Positions 18,866-27,665 of a stretch of 64,000 nucleotides of DNA are shown one piece after another. Under the pieces are notes generated by a model, which did no database searches, was not told the origin of the DNA, and saw nothing but the letters and a program-made list of their open reading frames with translations. Within the stretch, counting starts at the first letter, position 1, and every line of letters begins with the position of its first letter. A program made the translations under genes and the position numbers. Source of the DNA: Myxococcales bacterium. Lineage in GTDB: Bacteria > Myxococcota_A > Polyangia > Polyangiales > Polyangiaceae. The DNA lies in assembly GCA_016703425.1 (NCBI GenBank), contig JADJCA010000002.1, positions 186,001 to 250,000 on the forward strand, read 5' to 3'.

Positions 18866-19570
18866 TCAGGCGGCGTCGAGCGGCGAGCGGCGGTTCCTGC
18901 GTTGCAGGACCTCGCCCTTGAAGATCCAGCATTTGACGCCGATGATTCCGTACTTGGTACGGGCCTCGGCGGTGCCGAACTCGATGTCGGCGCGAAGCGT
19001 GTGGAGCGGCACGCGCCCCTCACGGTAGGTTTCGACGCGGCTCATTTCGCTGCCACCGAGGCGGCCCGAGCAGCGGATGCGGATGCCCTTGGCGCCGAAC
19101 TTCATCGACGTCGAGACGGCCTTCTTCATGGCGCGGCGGAAAGCGACGCGGCGCTCGAGCTGCTGCGCAACCGACTCGGCCACGAGCTGCGCGGCCGTCT
19201 CGGCCTTGCGGATCTCGCGGACGTCCGGCGGGAGCACTTCGCTCTCGGTGAAGGACTGGAGGCCGGGGAAGAGCGGCTCGCCCTTGGCGGCCGTCTTCAG
19301 GTTGCCGACCTTGAGCACTTCGATGCTCTTGCCGCCCTTGCCGATGACCATGCCGGGCTTGGCCGCGTAGATGATGACGCGAGCCGTGTTGGCCGCGCGC
19401 TCGACCTCGACGCTGGCGATGCCGGCGTGCATGAGGAAGTCCTTCACGGCCCGCTTGATGCGGATGTCCTCATGGAGCCACTTGGCGTACGACTTGTCCT
19501 CGAACCACTTCGAGTTCCAGGTCTTGATGACGCCAAGGCGGAAGCCGTGGGGATGAACTTTCTGACCCAT
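18866..19570 (-). CDS. rpsC: 30S ribosomal protein uS3
   Basis: Small-subunit mRNA-entry protein uS3, 234 aa. It starts MGQKVHPHGFRLGVIKTWNS. The KH domain contains VIGKGGKSIEVLK, and the C-terminal domain contains GAKGIRIRCSGRLGGSEMSR and RADIEFGTAEARTKYG. It is the second gene of this block, 39 bp after rplV. Confidence 0.97.
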   Translation of the reverse strand: MGQKVHPHGFRLGVIKTWNSKWFEDKSYAKWLHEDIRIKRAVKDFLMHAGIASVEVERAANTARVIIYAAKPGMVIGKGGKSIEVLKVGNLKTAAKGEPLFPGLQSFTESEVLPPDVREIRKAETAAQLVAESVAQQLERRVAFRRAMKKAVSTSMKFGAKGIRIRCSGRLGGSEMSRVETYREGRVPLHTLRADIEFGTAEARTKYGIIGVKCWIFKGEVLQRRNRRSPLDAA

Positions 19571-19609
19571 GTGATCGGACTCTTTCCTGAGGTTCCTGAA
19601 AAGTGTCTC

Positions 19610-19951
19610 TCAGCGTTCGCCGAGGATGACGGTGATGTGGCTCATGCCCTTTTGGACGCGCGTGGCGCGACCCATGGCGCGGGGGCGCCAGCGGCGCATG
19701 AACTTGTTGGGCGCCTTGTCGACAAAGGCCGTCTCCACGAAGAGCGCGTCGAGGTCGACGCCAGGGCTCTGCGTGCGGGCATTGGCGACCGCGCTCTCGA
19801 TGATCTTCTTGAGCACCGGCGCACCCGACTTGCGGGTGAACTCGAGGAGCTGGAGCGCCTCGCCGGCCTGGCGGCCGCGGACGAGGTTGACGACGACTCG
19901 GGCCTTGCGCGGGCTGAGGTGCGCGAAGCGTGCGATCGCTTTGGAGACCAT
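19610..19951 (-). CDS. rplV: 50S ribosomal protein uL22
   Basis: Large-subunit protein uL22, whose loop lines the exit tunnel, 113 aa from the ATG at 19951 (MVSKAIARFAHLSPRKARVV). AGAGG lies 9 bases upstream, and a start 19 codons earlier lacks a ribosome site. The tunnel loop reads PRAMGRATRVQKGMSHITVI. In most bacteria it directly follows rpsS; here it heads the block, and rpsS lies about 18.8 kb away. Confidence 0.96.
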   Translation of the reverse strand: MVSKAIARFAHLSPRKARVVVNLVRGRQAGEALQLLEFTRKSGAPVLKKIIESAVANARTQSPGVDLDALFVETAFVDKAPNKFMRRWRPRAMGRATRVQKGMSHITVILGER

Positions 19952-20464
19952 GGGATCGAACCTCTGAGAGAAGGCGGAGGCGGGAGGACCCCGATGCGGC
20001 TCTGCCATTGAGCCGACCTGGGTTTCCGGTCAAGGGTTGCGCCGTTTGAGGTGCGCAAACTCGTGGCCGGGGTGTCGAGGCTTCGTCGTACCCGCTCGCG
20101 CTCTTTCGAACTCGAGTTCCCCGCGAGGCCGAAACCAAGCGGGCAGGCCGTTACGACAGCCGAGATCCCTTTTCGGATTCTCTCTTGGCAGAGGCCAAGG
20201 GAGCTGGGCCGGAAAGGGAGGCGTACTTTACGCACACACGGCCTCTTGGCAAGGACAAAGAGTGCGGTCGGCCAGGAGATTTCGCGGCCGAGGCCCTTCG
20301 CAGGCCGGTGTTGTCCTTTAAGGAGACCGGGAACGCCCGGCGGCGCGCGCCCTGCGGCGGCGGCGCCAGGTGTGCGAGCAGGCGGCGCAGGGGCGGATGC
20401 GGACCGGGGCGGGTGCAGCCGGGCTTTCCATTGTTGATGCGCTCGATCTCTACTCTGCGGGGTT
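19952..20464. other. Divergent intergenic region between rplV and the surface-protein paralogues
   Basis: This ~510-bp region has no supported gene. It holds the candidate rplV promoter (20225-20252) and, between it and rplV, a ~270-base leader that includes a small inverted repeat CTTGGC/GCCAAG at about 20185-20199. The promoter of the plus-strand gene at 20465 should also be here but is not obvious. Confidence 0.5.
20225..20252 (-). promoter_or_regulatory. rplV: Sigma70-like promoter for the rplV-rpsK block
   Basis: On the minus strand TTGCCA and TAAAGT are separated by 16 bases. Transcription would start near 20218, leaving a ~265-nt leader before rplV. The rpsS-side transcript ends at a terminator, so this block needs its own promoter, and this is the best candidate seen. 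Confidence 0.5.
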
Positions 20465-22762
20465 ATGCGCAAGGGGTGGGGATGGGCGATCGCGGCAGGG
20501 GCGGTATTGGCGGGCGCGAGCCCTTCGTGTGCTTCGAAGAAGAGCGGGCTCATGCTCGCCGTCACGACGGACATGAAGGCGCCGAAAGACGTCAACGCGG
20601 TCGGCGTCACGATCAGCACGAACAACGTCGTCAAGTACAGCACCGTTGGTAGGGTCACCCCCGACGGCGACATCCTCTTGCCGGCGACGCTCGCCATCGC
20701 CGAGCCGGACGATCCCAATGCGACGCTTCGCATTCGCGTCGTGGCCTTCCAAGAGCAGAAGGCGCGCGTCCTTCGCGATGTGCGGACTTCCATCCCACCG
20801 GGCGGGAAGGTCTCGCTCCTTCGCATTCCCCTCTCCTTCATCAACGAGGGCTCGGTCACCGCGCAGCTCTCCGCCGACGCGCTGCCCGCCAAGAAGAATG
20901 GGACCTCGACGGGCGGACAGACGGGAGCCGGAAACTCGGATCCGGCGCAGGTGCTGCTCTTCGCTCCGAATTGTCCCAACCCCGAGCACACGTGGGTCAA
21001 CGGCGACTGCGTCGATCCGTTCGTCGACTTCAACTCGCTCCCCGAGTTCCGTGAAGACCTCGTTGGCGCCGGCGACAAGAAGGACAAGTGTTTCGACGTG
21101 GCGAAGTGTTTTGCCACCGCGACATCCATCGAGGCGCCCGCTGTGGGCGAAGCTCCTTTGTGCGGGACGACCACGTGCAGCGCCGGACAGACGTGCGTCG
21201 AGGGCCGCTGCCTGAACAGCGCGCCCGCCACGCCCAGCGGCGAGGACGGGGCGCCCGTCGACGCCGGGCGAGCGGGCGGCAACCTCTGGCCGCAAGACCT
21301 CTTGCCGCGCACTGTCACGCTCGATCGCGCGTCGTGCTCCGTCAAGCTCACCACCGAGAGCCCGGCGCAGCTCAACCTCGCCCTCGTCACGCCCGACACG
21401 GGCGAGTGCATTCGGCCCGGTGAGTGCTTCGTGCCGCTCGACAGCGGCGACGGCGGATGGAAGGCCGAAGGCGGGCAGATCAAGCTCCCGAGCTTCGTGT
21501 GCCGTTTGCTGGGCGATCAGAAGAAGGGTCTGCGGCTCTACGCGTCGCAAGGCTGCGCCGCGAAGACGGAGGCCAACCCTGTTTGCGTCGACGCCGTCGG
21601 CAGCGCCGCGTCAGGGCCCGACGCTACCGTTGAACGGCCGGCCGACGGCGGCTTGCGCAACGATGCGGGCTCCGTTGCGGGCGGTGCCTTGCTCGTACCA
21701 GAAGACCGGCCCTCTGGCCTTGCGTTCTCCGATCCGAGCACCCTCGTTATGGCCGGAGCGAGCCGTACGGTGTACGTGGCGGTAGCGACGGCCGCGCCCA
21801 CCGTCTCGGATTTCCCCAGCGTCCCAGCCTTCACCGCAACGGCGCCATGGGTTGACCGCGTGAACGGCGGGGTCGTCATCACGGACGGGACGACGACGGG
21901 CTACGCGAGACGTGGCGGAGGCGCAACCGCGACGCTCGGCACATCAGGGCCAACGCTGTTCGCCGCCGTCGACTTCGACGCCTCGCTGTACTTCGGGACC
22001 TCCTCGGGCCTAGGCAAGGGGACCTCGCAGCCGTTGGGCGCGGCGTCGATGTTCAACCAGAAATTCGACGGCGGCGCGCCCACGCCGCTCTCGCCCGGCC
22101 CGGCGATCTCAGCCCTCATCCCAGGCTCCCTCCCAGGCACGCTCGTCTTTGGCACGACGACAGGACAGGTCCGGCTCTGCCAGCTCGTCGCGGGGAATGT
22201 GGTGTGCGGTGTCGTCAACAGCGTTGGTTCGGGACGCGTCGACGGCTTCGCGACATGGGCCGGCGCAGGAGCAAGCGTCTACGCCATCGTTGGGGACCAA
22301 GTGTACCTCGGCACCGCCACGGGCCCCGATGGCACAATATCCGTGACGCGCTTGACAACGGACACGTCGCCAAAGGCTTCAGGGCTCAACCTCGTGCAGT
22401 ACTTCCGACGTGGCCTCGCGGCCTCAGAGAGTTGCGTGTACTACGCAAACGACACGGGCCTCTCCTACATCACCCACGGCGGCGCCAAGAGCGGAACGGT
22501 CGCGACGGCGCCCGCCGGCGGGCATGTGCTCGCCGTGGCGTTGGGAAGCGCGCCCGGGACCGACGGGAGCCAGCCGGCCGTGTATTACACCGTGTACGCG
22601 CCGCTCAGCTCGGGTGGCGGGCTCTACTGGATGCCGGCCCCCGCAGATTGTTCGGGTGGAATCGGCCACGGCGAGTGCCTTCCCGCAGGCTCCGCGTGCG
22701 GCGGAACCGGCGACCCTCCGTGCTGCAACGGGGTGTGCACCGGCGGCACGTGTGGGCCGTGA
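20465..22762 (+). CDS. Exported Cys-rich surface protein, paralogue A
   Basis: Unrecognised 765-aa protein. Its N-terminal signal peptide (MRKGWGWAIAAGAVLAG) ends near SPSCASKKSG; the Cys could be lipidated, although the -3 residue is not classical. Residues 25-190 (LMLAVTTDMKAPKDVNAVGV onward) are nearly identical to the next gene. A Cys-containing domain follows (ASCSVKLTTE, CFVPLDSGDGGWKAEGG), then a Gly/Thr-rich C-terminal half that could form a beta-propeller. The end is a knottin-like tail ending CCNGVCTGGTCGP. An extra Cys loop at about 230-250 is absent from paralogue B. It is the first gene of a four-gene set with paralogue B, a kinase and a PEGA protein. Confidence 0.85.
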   Translation: MRKGWGWAIAAGAVLAGASPSCASKKSGLMLAVTTDMKAPKDVNAVGVTISTNNVVKYSTVGRVTPDGDILLPATLAIAEPDDPNATLRIRVVAFQEQKARVLRDVRTSIPPGGKVSLLRIPLSFINEGSVTAQLSADALPAKKNGTSTGGQTGAGNSDPAQVLLFAPNCPNPEHTWVNGDCVDPFVDFNSLPEFREDLVGAGDKKDKCFDVAKCFATATSIEAPAVGEAPLCGTTTCSAGQTCVEGRCLNSAPATPSGEDGAPVDAGRAGGNLWPQDLLPRTVTLDRASCSVKLTTESPAQLNLALVTPDTGECIRPGECFVPLDSGDGGWKAEGGQIKLPSFVCRLLGDQKKGLRLYASQGCAAKTEANPVCVDAVGSAASGPDATVERPADGGLRNDAGSVAGGALLVPEDRPSGLAFSDPSTLVMAGASRTVYVAVATAAPTVSDFPSVPAFTATAPWVDRVNGGVVITDGTTTGYARRGGGATATLGTSGPTLFAAVDFDASLYFGTSSGLGKGTSQPLGAASMFNQKFDGGAPTPLSPGPAISALIPGSLPGTLVFGTTTGQVRLCQLVAGNVVCGVVNSVGSGRVDGFATWAGAGASVYAIVGDQVYLGTATGPDGTISVTRLTTDTSPKASGLNLVQYFRRGLAASESCVYYANDTGLSYITHGGAKSGTVATAPAGGHVLAVALGSAPGTDGSQPAVYYTVYAPLSSGGGLYWMPAPADCSGGIGHGECLPAGSACGGTGDPPCCNGVCTGGTCGP
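20537..21120 (+). repeat. 5' copy of tandemly duplicated coding segment
   Basis: The first ~190 codons of paralogue A are almost base-identical to 22893-23470 in paralogue B, with stretches of more than 50 identical bases. This implies recent tandem duplication or gene conversion. Confidence 0.8.
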
Positions 22763-22817
22763 GAAAGCTGGCGTCGCGCTTGAAGGGCGCTCGCCATGCG
22801 CCTTACTCTGAGGCTCC

Positions 22818-25097
22818 ATGAGAAAGAGCGGCCTGGGGTGGGTGCTAGCGGCCGGCGGCCTCCTCGCAATGGCGAGTCCGGCGTGCGCGTCAAAGAAGAG
22901 CGGGCTCATGCTCGCCGTCACGACGGACATGAAGGCGCCGAAAGACGTGAACGCCGTCGGCGTCACCATCAGCACCAACAACGTCGTCAAATACAGCACC
23001 ATCGGGCGCGTCACCCCCGACGGCGACATCCTCCTGCCAGCGACGCTCGCCATCGCGGAGCCGGATGATCCGAACGCGACGGTTCGCATTCGCGTGGTCG
23101 CCTTTCAAGAGCAGAAGGCGCGTGTCCTTCGCGACGTGCGAACGTCGATCCCGCCGGGCGGGCTCGTCTCGCTGCTCCGCATTCCCCTCACCTTCGTCAA
23201 CGACGGGTCAGTGACGGCGCAGATCTCCGCCGACGCGTTGCCCGCGAAGAAGAACGGCTCCAGCACGGCGGGCCAGACCGGGGCCGGCAACTCCGATCCG
23301 GCGCAGGTCATGCTCTTCACGCCGAACTGCCCGAACCCCGAGCACACGTGGATCAACGGCGAGTGCGCCGACGCGTTCGTCGACTTCAACACGCTCCCTC
23401 CGTTCCGCGAGGAGCTCGTGGGCGCTGGCGACAAGAAGGACAAGTGTTTCGACGTCGCTCAGTGCTTCGCGACAGCGACGCCCGTCGGGGAAGGAGGGGC
23501 CGTCACTGAGCCGCCGGCTACTCCCGCGGGAGCCGTCGACGCGGGCCCGGGTTCCGATGGCCCCCCCGGCGGCAGCCGGCCCCAGGACGTTCGACCGGCG
23601 AACATCACCCTCGACCGTGCTTCGTGCTCCGTGAAGCTCACCACGGAGAACGCCGCGCAGATCAACCTGGCGCTCGTGACGCCCGACACCGGCGAGTGCA
23701 TCCGGCCGCGCGAGTGTTTCGTTCCGCTCGACAGCGGCGAAGGCGGCTGGAAGGCCGAGGGCGGCCAAATCAAGCTTCCGGCGTTCGTGTGCCGCCTGCT
23801 CAAGCAGCAGACCATCAAGCTCTACGCGTCGCAGTCCTGCCGCTCGAAGACCGAGAGCAACCCCGTTTGCGCCGAGCTCGTCGGCGGCCCCGCGTCGCCC
23901 GAAGACGACGGCGGCCCGGCAACGCCACGCGACGCCGACGTGGTGACCCCGCAGGGCGATCTCGTGGTCGCCATCGACTACCCCACAAGCGTCGTGGCCA
24001 CACAAGGAGGCACGCTGGTGGCCGCCGGCGCGAACAAGATCGTGGGCGTGATGCCAGGCTCGCCGACGGTTCAACCGCTCAGCGGCGTCACGGCCAGCGC
24101 CGGCGCGTGGTGGTTCGATCGTGCACCGCTCGGTGAGGTCTACCTCTCGAACGAGGGTGCGCAGGCGTATCACCTGATGGGGACGGCCTTTCAATCGATC
24201 AGCGTCGCCAACGTGCGCGCCGCAACGCGGGTCGACGCCTTCGAGTACTTCGCGACGGCGCAGGGCCTCTTCCGTACTGGGGGCGTCGAGCCAGTCTTGA
24301 TGCAGGCTGGCGACATGACGACCGTCGCCGGGCTTGACCTGCTGGTGATCGCGGGCGACCGCTTCGGTCACGTCGGCGTCTGCGACATGAAGGCCAGCGC
24401 GTGCGGCTCGCCGGTGCTCCTCAGCGATGGCGCTCGCATCGACGGGGTCGCGTCGTCGCCCGGCGGGCCCTCGGCCTACCTCTTGACGAGCAAGGGCCTC
24501 TACCGCACCGGCATCGCCTTGGGACCGAGCCCACAAATCTCGGGCGCCGTGAACGTGACCGCGGGAAAGCCCGACACCAACGGCGTCACCAACGACGCCA
24601 CGGGCTACCTACGCCGCGGCGTGGCCTCGGACGGCGTATGTGTCTATTACACGAGTGATGCGGGCCTCATGTGGCGACGCCACGACGGCTCAACGGAGGG
24701 CGTACTCGTCGTGCAGACGACCGATCCGCTCCTCGGCATCGCGCTCGCGCCTCGGCCCTCTGCCGGTGGCGGCCAGGCCGTCTACTACGCGCTCCACGCC
24801 GCGGAAGCCCAAGGCGGCGGCATTCACTGGGCACCGGTACCGTCTCAATGCGTAGGCGGCAGCATCCCGGGCCCCTTCGACGCGGGCGGCGGCAAGGGCG
24901 ATGCGTCGGGTTCCATTTTCGACGCGGGCCTCGACGCAGACGCGGAAGCTGGCACGGACGCGAGCCCTCCGCCGCCGGCGGATGCGGGGGCCCCAACTTG
25001 CATCGGCAAGCCTTGCGCCGCCCCGATTGACTGCCCTTGCTCGGGCAAGTGCGTCTCGCCGGACGGCGGTGCCAGCAACAAGGTGTGTGCCCCGTGA
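22818..25097 (+). CDS. Exported Cys-rich surface protein, paralogue B
   Basis: Unrecognised 759-aa tandem paralogue of the preceding gene, 55 bp downstream. The signal peptide MRKSGLGWVLAAGGLLAMAS ends near SPACASKKSG. The N-terminal ~190 residues and the middle Cys domain (TGECIRPRECFVPLDSGEGG) are conserved with paralogue A, while the C-terminal half is diverged. The end is a Pro/Asp/Ala stalk followed by a Cys-rich tail (CIGKPCAAPIDCPCSGKC). Its stop overlaps the GTG start of the kinase, so the surface protein and kinase are probably co-translated. Confidence 0.85.
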   Translation: MRKSGLGWVLAAGGLLAMASPACASKKSGLMLAVTTDMKAPKDVNAVGVTISTNNVVKYSTIGRVTPDGDILLPATLAIAEPDDPNATVRIRVVAFQEQKARVLRDVRTSIPPGGLVSLLRIPLTFVNDGSVTAQISADALPAKKNGSSTAGQTGAGNSDPAQVMLFTPNCPNPEHTWINGECADAFVDFNTLPPFREELVGAGDKKDKCFDVAQCFATATPVGEGGAVTEPPATPAGAVDAGPGSDGPPGGSRPQDVRPANITLDRASCSVKLTTENAAQINLALVTPDTGECIRPRECFVPLDSGEGGWKAEGGQIKLPAFVCRLLKQQTIKLYASQSCRSKTESNPVCAELVGGPASPEDDGGPATPRDADVVTPQGDLVVAIDYPTSVVATQGGTLVAAGANKIVGVMPGSPTVQPLSGVTASAGAWWFDRAPLGEVYLSNEGAQAYHLMGTAFQSISVANVRAATRVDAFEYFATAQGLFRTGGVEPVLMQAGDMTTVAGLDLLVIAGDRFGHVGVCDMKASACGSPVLLSDGARIDGVASSPGGPSAYLLTSKGLYRTGIALGPSPQISGAVNVTAGKPDTNGVTNDATGYLRRGVASDGVCVYYTSDAGLMWRRHDGSTEGVLVVQTTDPLLGIALAPRPSAGGGQAVYYALHAAEAQGGGIHWAPVPSQCVGGSIPGPFDAGGGKGDASGSIFDAGLDADAEAGTDASPPPPADAGAPTCIGKPCAAPIDCPCSGKCVSPDGGASNKVCAP
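22893..23470 (+). repeat. 3' copy of tandemly duplicated coding segment
   Basis: Matches 20537-21120 in paralogue A at an offset of about 2,356 bases. Similarity falls away after the CFDVAxCFATAT segment. Confidence 0.8.
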
Positions 25098-26581
25098 GCG
25101 GCGTCCCCGTCACCGGCGCCCTCTTGGCGGGCAAGTACCGCATCGAGCAGATCCTCGGCGTCGGCGGCTTCGGCGCCGTCGTCGCGGCGCACCACCTGCA
25201 GCTCGATCAGAAGGTCGCCATCAAGTACCTGCTGCCGGAGGCGCTCGCGAACGCCGAGATCGTCGAGCGCTTCGCGCGGGAGGCGCGCGCAGCCGCCAAG
25301 ATTCGCGGCGAGCACGTGGTGCGGGTCATCGACGTCGGCAACTTCGAGGACGGCGCCCCCTACATGGTCATGGAGTACCTCGAGGGGCACGACCTCGCGA
25401 AGGAGCTCGAGCGCCGCGGACCGCTGCAAGTCGAGGACGCCGTTCGCTACGTGCTCGAGGCCTGCGAGGCGCTCGCGCAGGCGCACGCGGCGAAGATCGT
25501 CCACCGCGATCTCAAACCCTCGAACTTGTTCCTCGCCATTCAGCCCGACAAGCGCTCCATCGTGAAGGTCCTCGACTTCGGCATCTCGAAGGTTGAGTCG
25601 AGCTCCAACGAGGGCGCCCTCACGAAGACGTCGGGCATGATGGGCACGGCCTATTACATGTCGCCGGAGCAAATGACGGCGCCCAAAGACGTCGACCATC
25701 GCTCCGACATCTGGGCGCTCGGCGTCATTCTCTACGAGCTGCTCACCGGAGGCCCGCCCTTTCCGGGCATGACGATCCCGGAAGTCGTCGCCGGCATTCT
25801 CCGGAATCAAAGGGAGCCGCTGCGCTCAAAGCGCCCGGACGTGCCGGAGCGCCTCGCGACGGCCATCGAAAAGTGCATGATGTCGTCGCCGGCGGACCGT
25901 CACGCGAGCGTCGCTGCGCTGTCGCATGCGATCGCGCCCTTCGCGCATGCGCGCGACCGGCAAAGCGTCGAGAGCGTCGCGCGCGTGCTTGGCGAGACAT
26001 TTCAGATCCCGAGTTCGGGCACGCCGCAGACGCCGCCGGTCGACGCGACCCTACAGTCGTCGGACCTCTCGGCCCGCCCGCGACCGCCCGGGAGTCCAGC
26101 GAGCTCCGTCACCGCACACAACATCTCGACCCGCACGTCCGAAGCGCCTCCGGTCCCACCGAAGCGCAATTCGGCGATCGTGGCGGCGGTGGTGGCCATC
26201 TCGTGCGCCATCGGTGCCGCAGCCGTGGTCGTCGTGCGACGAGGCGCGGCGCCGACGCCCGTCGCCGCGATGGCTCCGCCCGCCACAACGACCGCGACCG
26301 TGGCGTCGCCGCCGGAGGCGCCAGCGGCCATCAAGGCGCTCGAGGCCCTGCCCGTCGCGGCGCCCGCCGCAGAGCCCCCCCGAGAAGTGCCGAAGGCCGA
26401 CGAGCCTCGCACCCGAGGTCGCGTGCGACCTGCAACATCCGCCGCGACTCCCGCAACGCCGAAGCCCGCCGCCGCTGCGCCGTCGGCGCCCCTCGCGGCT
26501 CCCGCCGTACCGGTCTCCGCAGCACCCGCACCAGCCGCTCCGACCCAACCGAAGAACCCGCTCCAGATGGGGATCAAGTGA
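25094..26581 (+). CDS. Ser/Thr protein kinase with single TM helix
   Basis: Hanks-type kinase, 495 aa from the GTG at 25094 that overlaps the previous stop (GTGA). The kinase domain spans about 14-285, with GVGGFGAVVAAHH, Lys44 in VAIKYL, HRD at 137-139 in VHRDLKPSN, DFG at 161-163 and MSPEQ near 189. A Pro/Ser/Thr linker leads to one TM helix at about 361-381 (AIVAAVVAISCAIGAAAVVV). An extracytoplasmic Ala/Pro-rich tail follows. All catalytic residues are present. The surface-protein and PEGA neighbours suggest a cell-surface signalling unit. Confidence 0.93.
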   Translation: MSGVPVTGALLAGKYRIEQILGVGGFGAVVAAHHLQLDQKVAIKYLLPEALANAEIVERFAREARAAAKIRGEHVVRVIDVGNFEDGAPYMVMEYLEGHDLAKELERRGPLQVEDAVRYVLEACEALAQAHAAKIVHRDLKPSNLFLAIQPDKRSIVKVLDFGISKVESSSNEGALTKTSGMMGTAYYMSPEQMTAPKDVDHRSDIWALGVILYELLTGGPPFPGMTIPEVVAGILRNQREPLRSKRPDVPERLATAIEKCMMSSPADRHASVAALSHAIAPFAHARDRQSVESVARVLGETFQIPSSGTPQTPPVDATLQSSDLSARPRPPGSPASSVTAHNISTRTSEAPPVPPKRNSAIVAAVVAISCAIGAAAVVVVRRGAAPTPVAAMAPPATTTATVASPPEAPAAIKALEALPVAAPAAEPPREVPKADEPRTRGRVRPATSAATPATPKPAAAAPSAPLAAPAVPVSAAPAPAAPTQPKNPLQMGIK

Positions 26582-27633
26582 GAACAAGAACCCGCTTCGT
26601 TTGCCTCGCATCCCTCGCGTTCTGCCTCGCCGCAACAACCGACGCGACGATCGCGTCGGCCCAGGGCAAGCCCAAGACGCCGAAGGTGGCGGAGCCGCCC
26701 CCTCCTCCTGCGCCTCCTCCAGCGCCACCTCCGCCGCCGGCGCCGCCTGCCATTCCCGGACTCGCAGAGACGCTGACCGGTGACGCCAAGAGCGAATACG
26801 AGTCGGCCAAAGTGCTCTTCGCCGACGGCGATCACGCGGGTGCCCTCGTGAAATTCAAGACCGCCTACGACAAATCGAAGGACGCTCGGCTGCTCTGGAA
26901 CATGGCGGCCTGCGAGAAGAACCTGCGCCACTACGCCAAGACGCTGAAGCTCGTGCGCCAATACCTCGCCGATGGCCTCGAGAAGCTCTCGAACGAAGAC
27001 ATGGGCGAGGCGCGCGAGCTCATCAAGGTCATCGAGCCCTTCACCGCGAAGCTCCGCATCAACGTGACGGAGCCCGAAGCGGAGATCTACCTCGACGAGG
27101 AGCTCCTGGGTCGCTCGCCGCTCGAGCCGCTCGTCATCGACATGGGGCCGCGGCGCGTCCGCGTGAAGAAGAACGACTTTGAAGAGTTCCTCCGCGACGT
27201 TCCCGTCGCCGGCGGCTCAGACGTCACGCTCGACGCGGCGCTGACGCGCATCGTGCATGAAGCGCGCGTCTCGATTCGCGCCGACGAGGGCGCGCGGATC
27301 GAGATCGACGGCAAGTTCGTCGGCGCGGGCACGTGGAGCGGCGTCTTGCCGAGCGGCGGCCACTCGGTGCGCGTCACGAAAGAGAAGATGCAGCCGTACG
27401 CCCAGGAGGTCTTCCTGCGCGACAAGGACTCCCGCGAGCTCTCGATCACGCTCGTCGCCGAACCCAGCCGAGGCCTGCCGGCTTGGGCGTGGATCACGGG
27501 CGGCGTCCTCGTGGCCGGAGGCCTCGGCGTCGCAGGTGTCGTGCTCTTCAAGCCGAAGGACAGCTACGAAGGGCCTAAGGGCAACCTGGGCGAAGGCGTC
27601 GCGCAAGCGAGTCGCCCCTTCACGTTCCGCTGA
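26578..27633 (+). CDS. TPR-like and PEGA-domain membrane protein
   Basis: 351 aa from the GTG at 26578, which overlaps the kinase stop (GTGA). A signal peptide (VCLASLAFCLAATTDATIAS) precedes a poly-Pro segment (about 40-58). A helical TPR-like region (about 66-155) has AKVLFADGDHAGALVKFKTA. Two PEGA-type beta domains follow, at about 157-225 (LRINVTEPEAEIYLDEELLG) and 228-293 (VSIRADEGARIEIDGKFVG). A TM helix lies at 302-324. PEGA domains mediate cell-surface interactions, and in myxobacteria such proteins are often encoded next to Ser/Thr kinases, as here. Confidence 0.88.
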   Translation: MRTRTRFVCLASLAFCLAATTDATIASAQGKPKTPKVAEPPPPPAPPPAPPPPPAPPAIPGLAETLTGDAKSEYESAKVLFADGDHAGALVKFKTAYDKSKDARLLWNMAACEKNLRHYAKTLKLVRQYLADGLEKLSNEDMGEARELIKVIEPFTAKLRINVTEPEAEIYLDEELLGRSPLEPLVIDMGPRRVRVKKNDFEEFLRDVPVAGGSDVTLDAALTRIVHEARVSIRADEGARIEIDGKFVGAGTWSGVLPSGGHSVRVTKEKMQPYAQEVFLRDKDSRELSITLVAEPSRGLPAWAWITGGVLVAGGLGVAGVVLFKPKDSYEGPKGNLGEGVAQASRPFTFR

Positions 27634-27645
27634 GTCCCCTGTTTC

Positions 27646-27665
27646 GAGCGCTCCCTGAGGCGCTC
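27646..27665. terminator. Possible bidirectional hairpin between convergent genes
   Basis: A GAGCGC/GCGCTC inverted repeat with an 8-base loop lies in the 31-bp space between two converging genes. There is no U-tract on either side, so termination is only suggested. Confidence 0.3.

Noticed and set aside
19642..21483. 613-codon minus-strand frame over rplV and paralogue A
   Set aside because: It overlaps two well-supported genes, is Ser/Arg/Pro-rich, and resembles no protein. It is an effect of high GC content.
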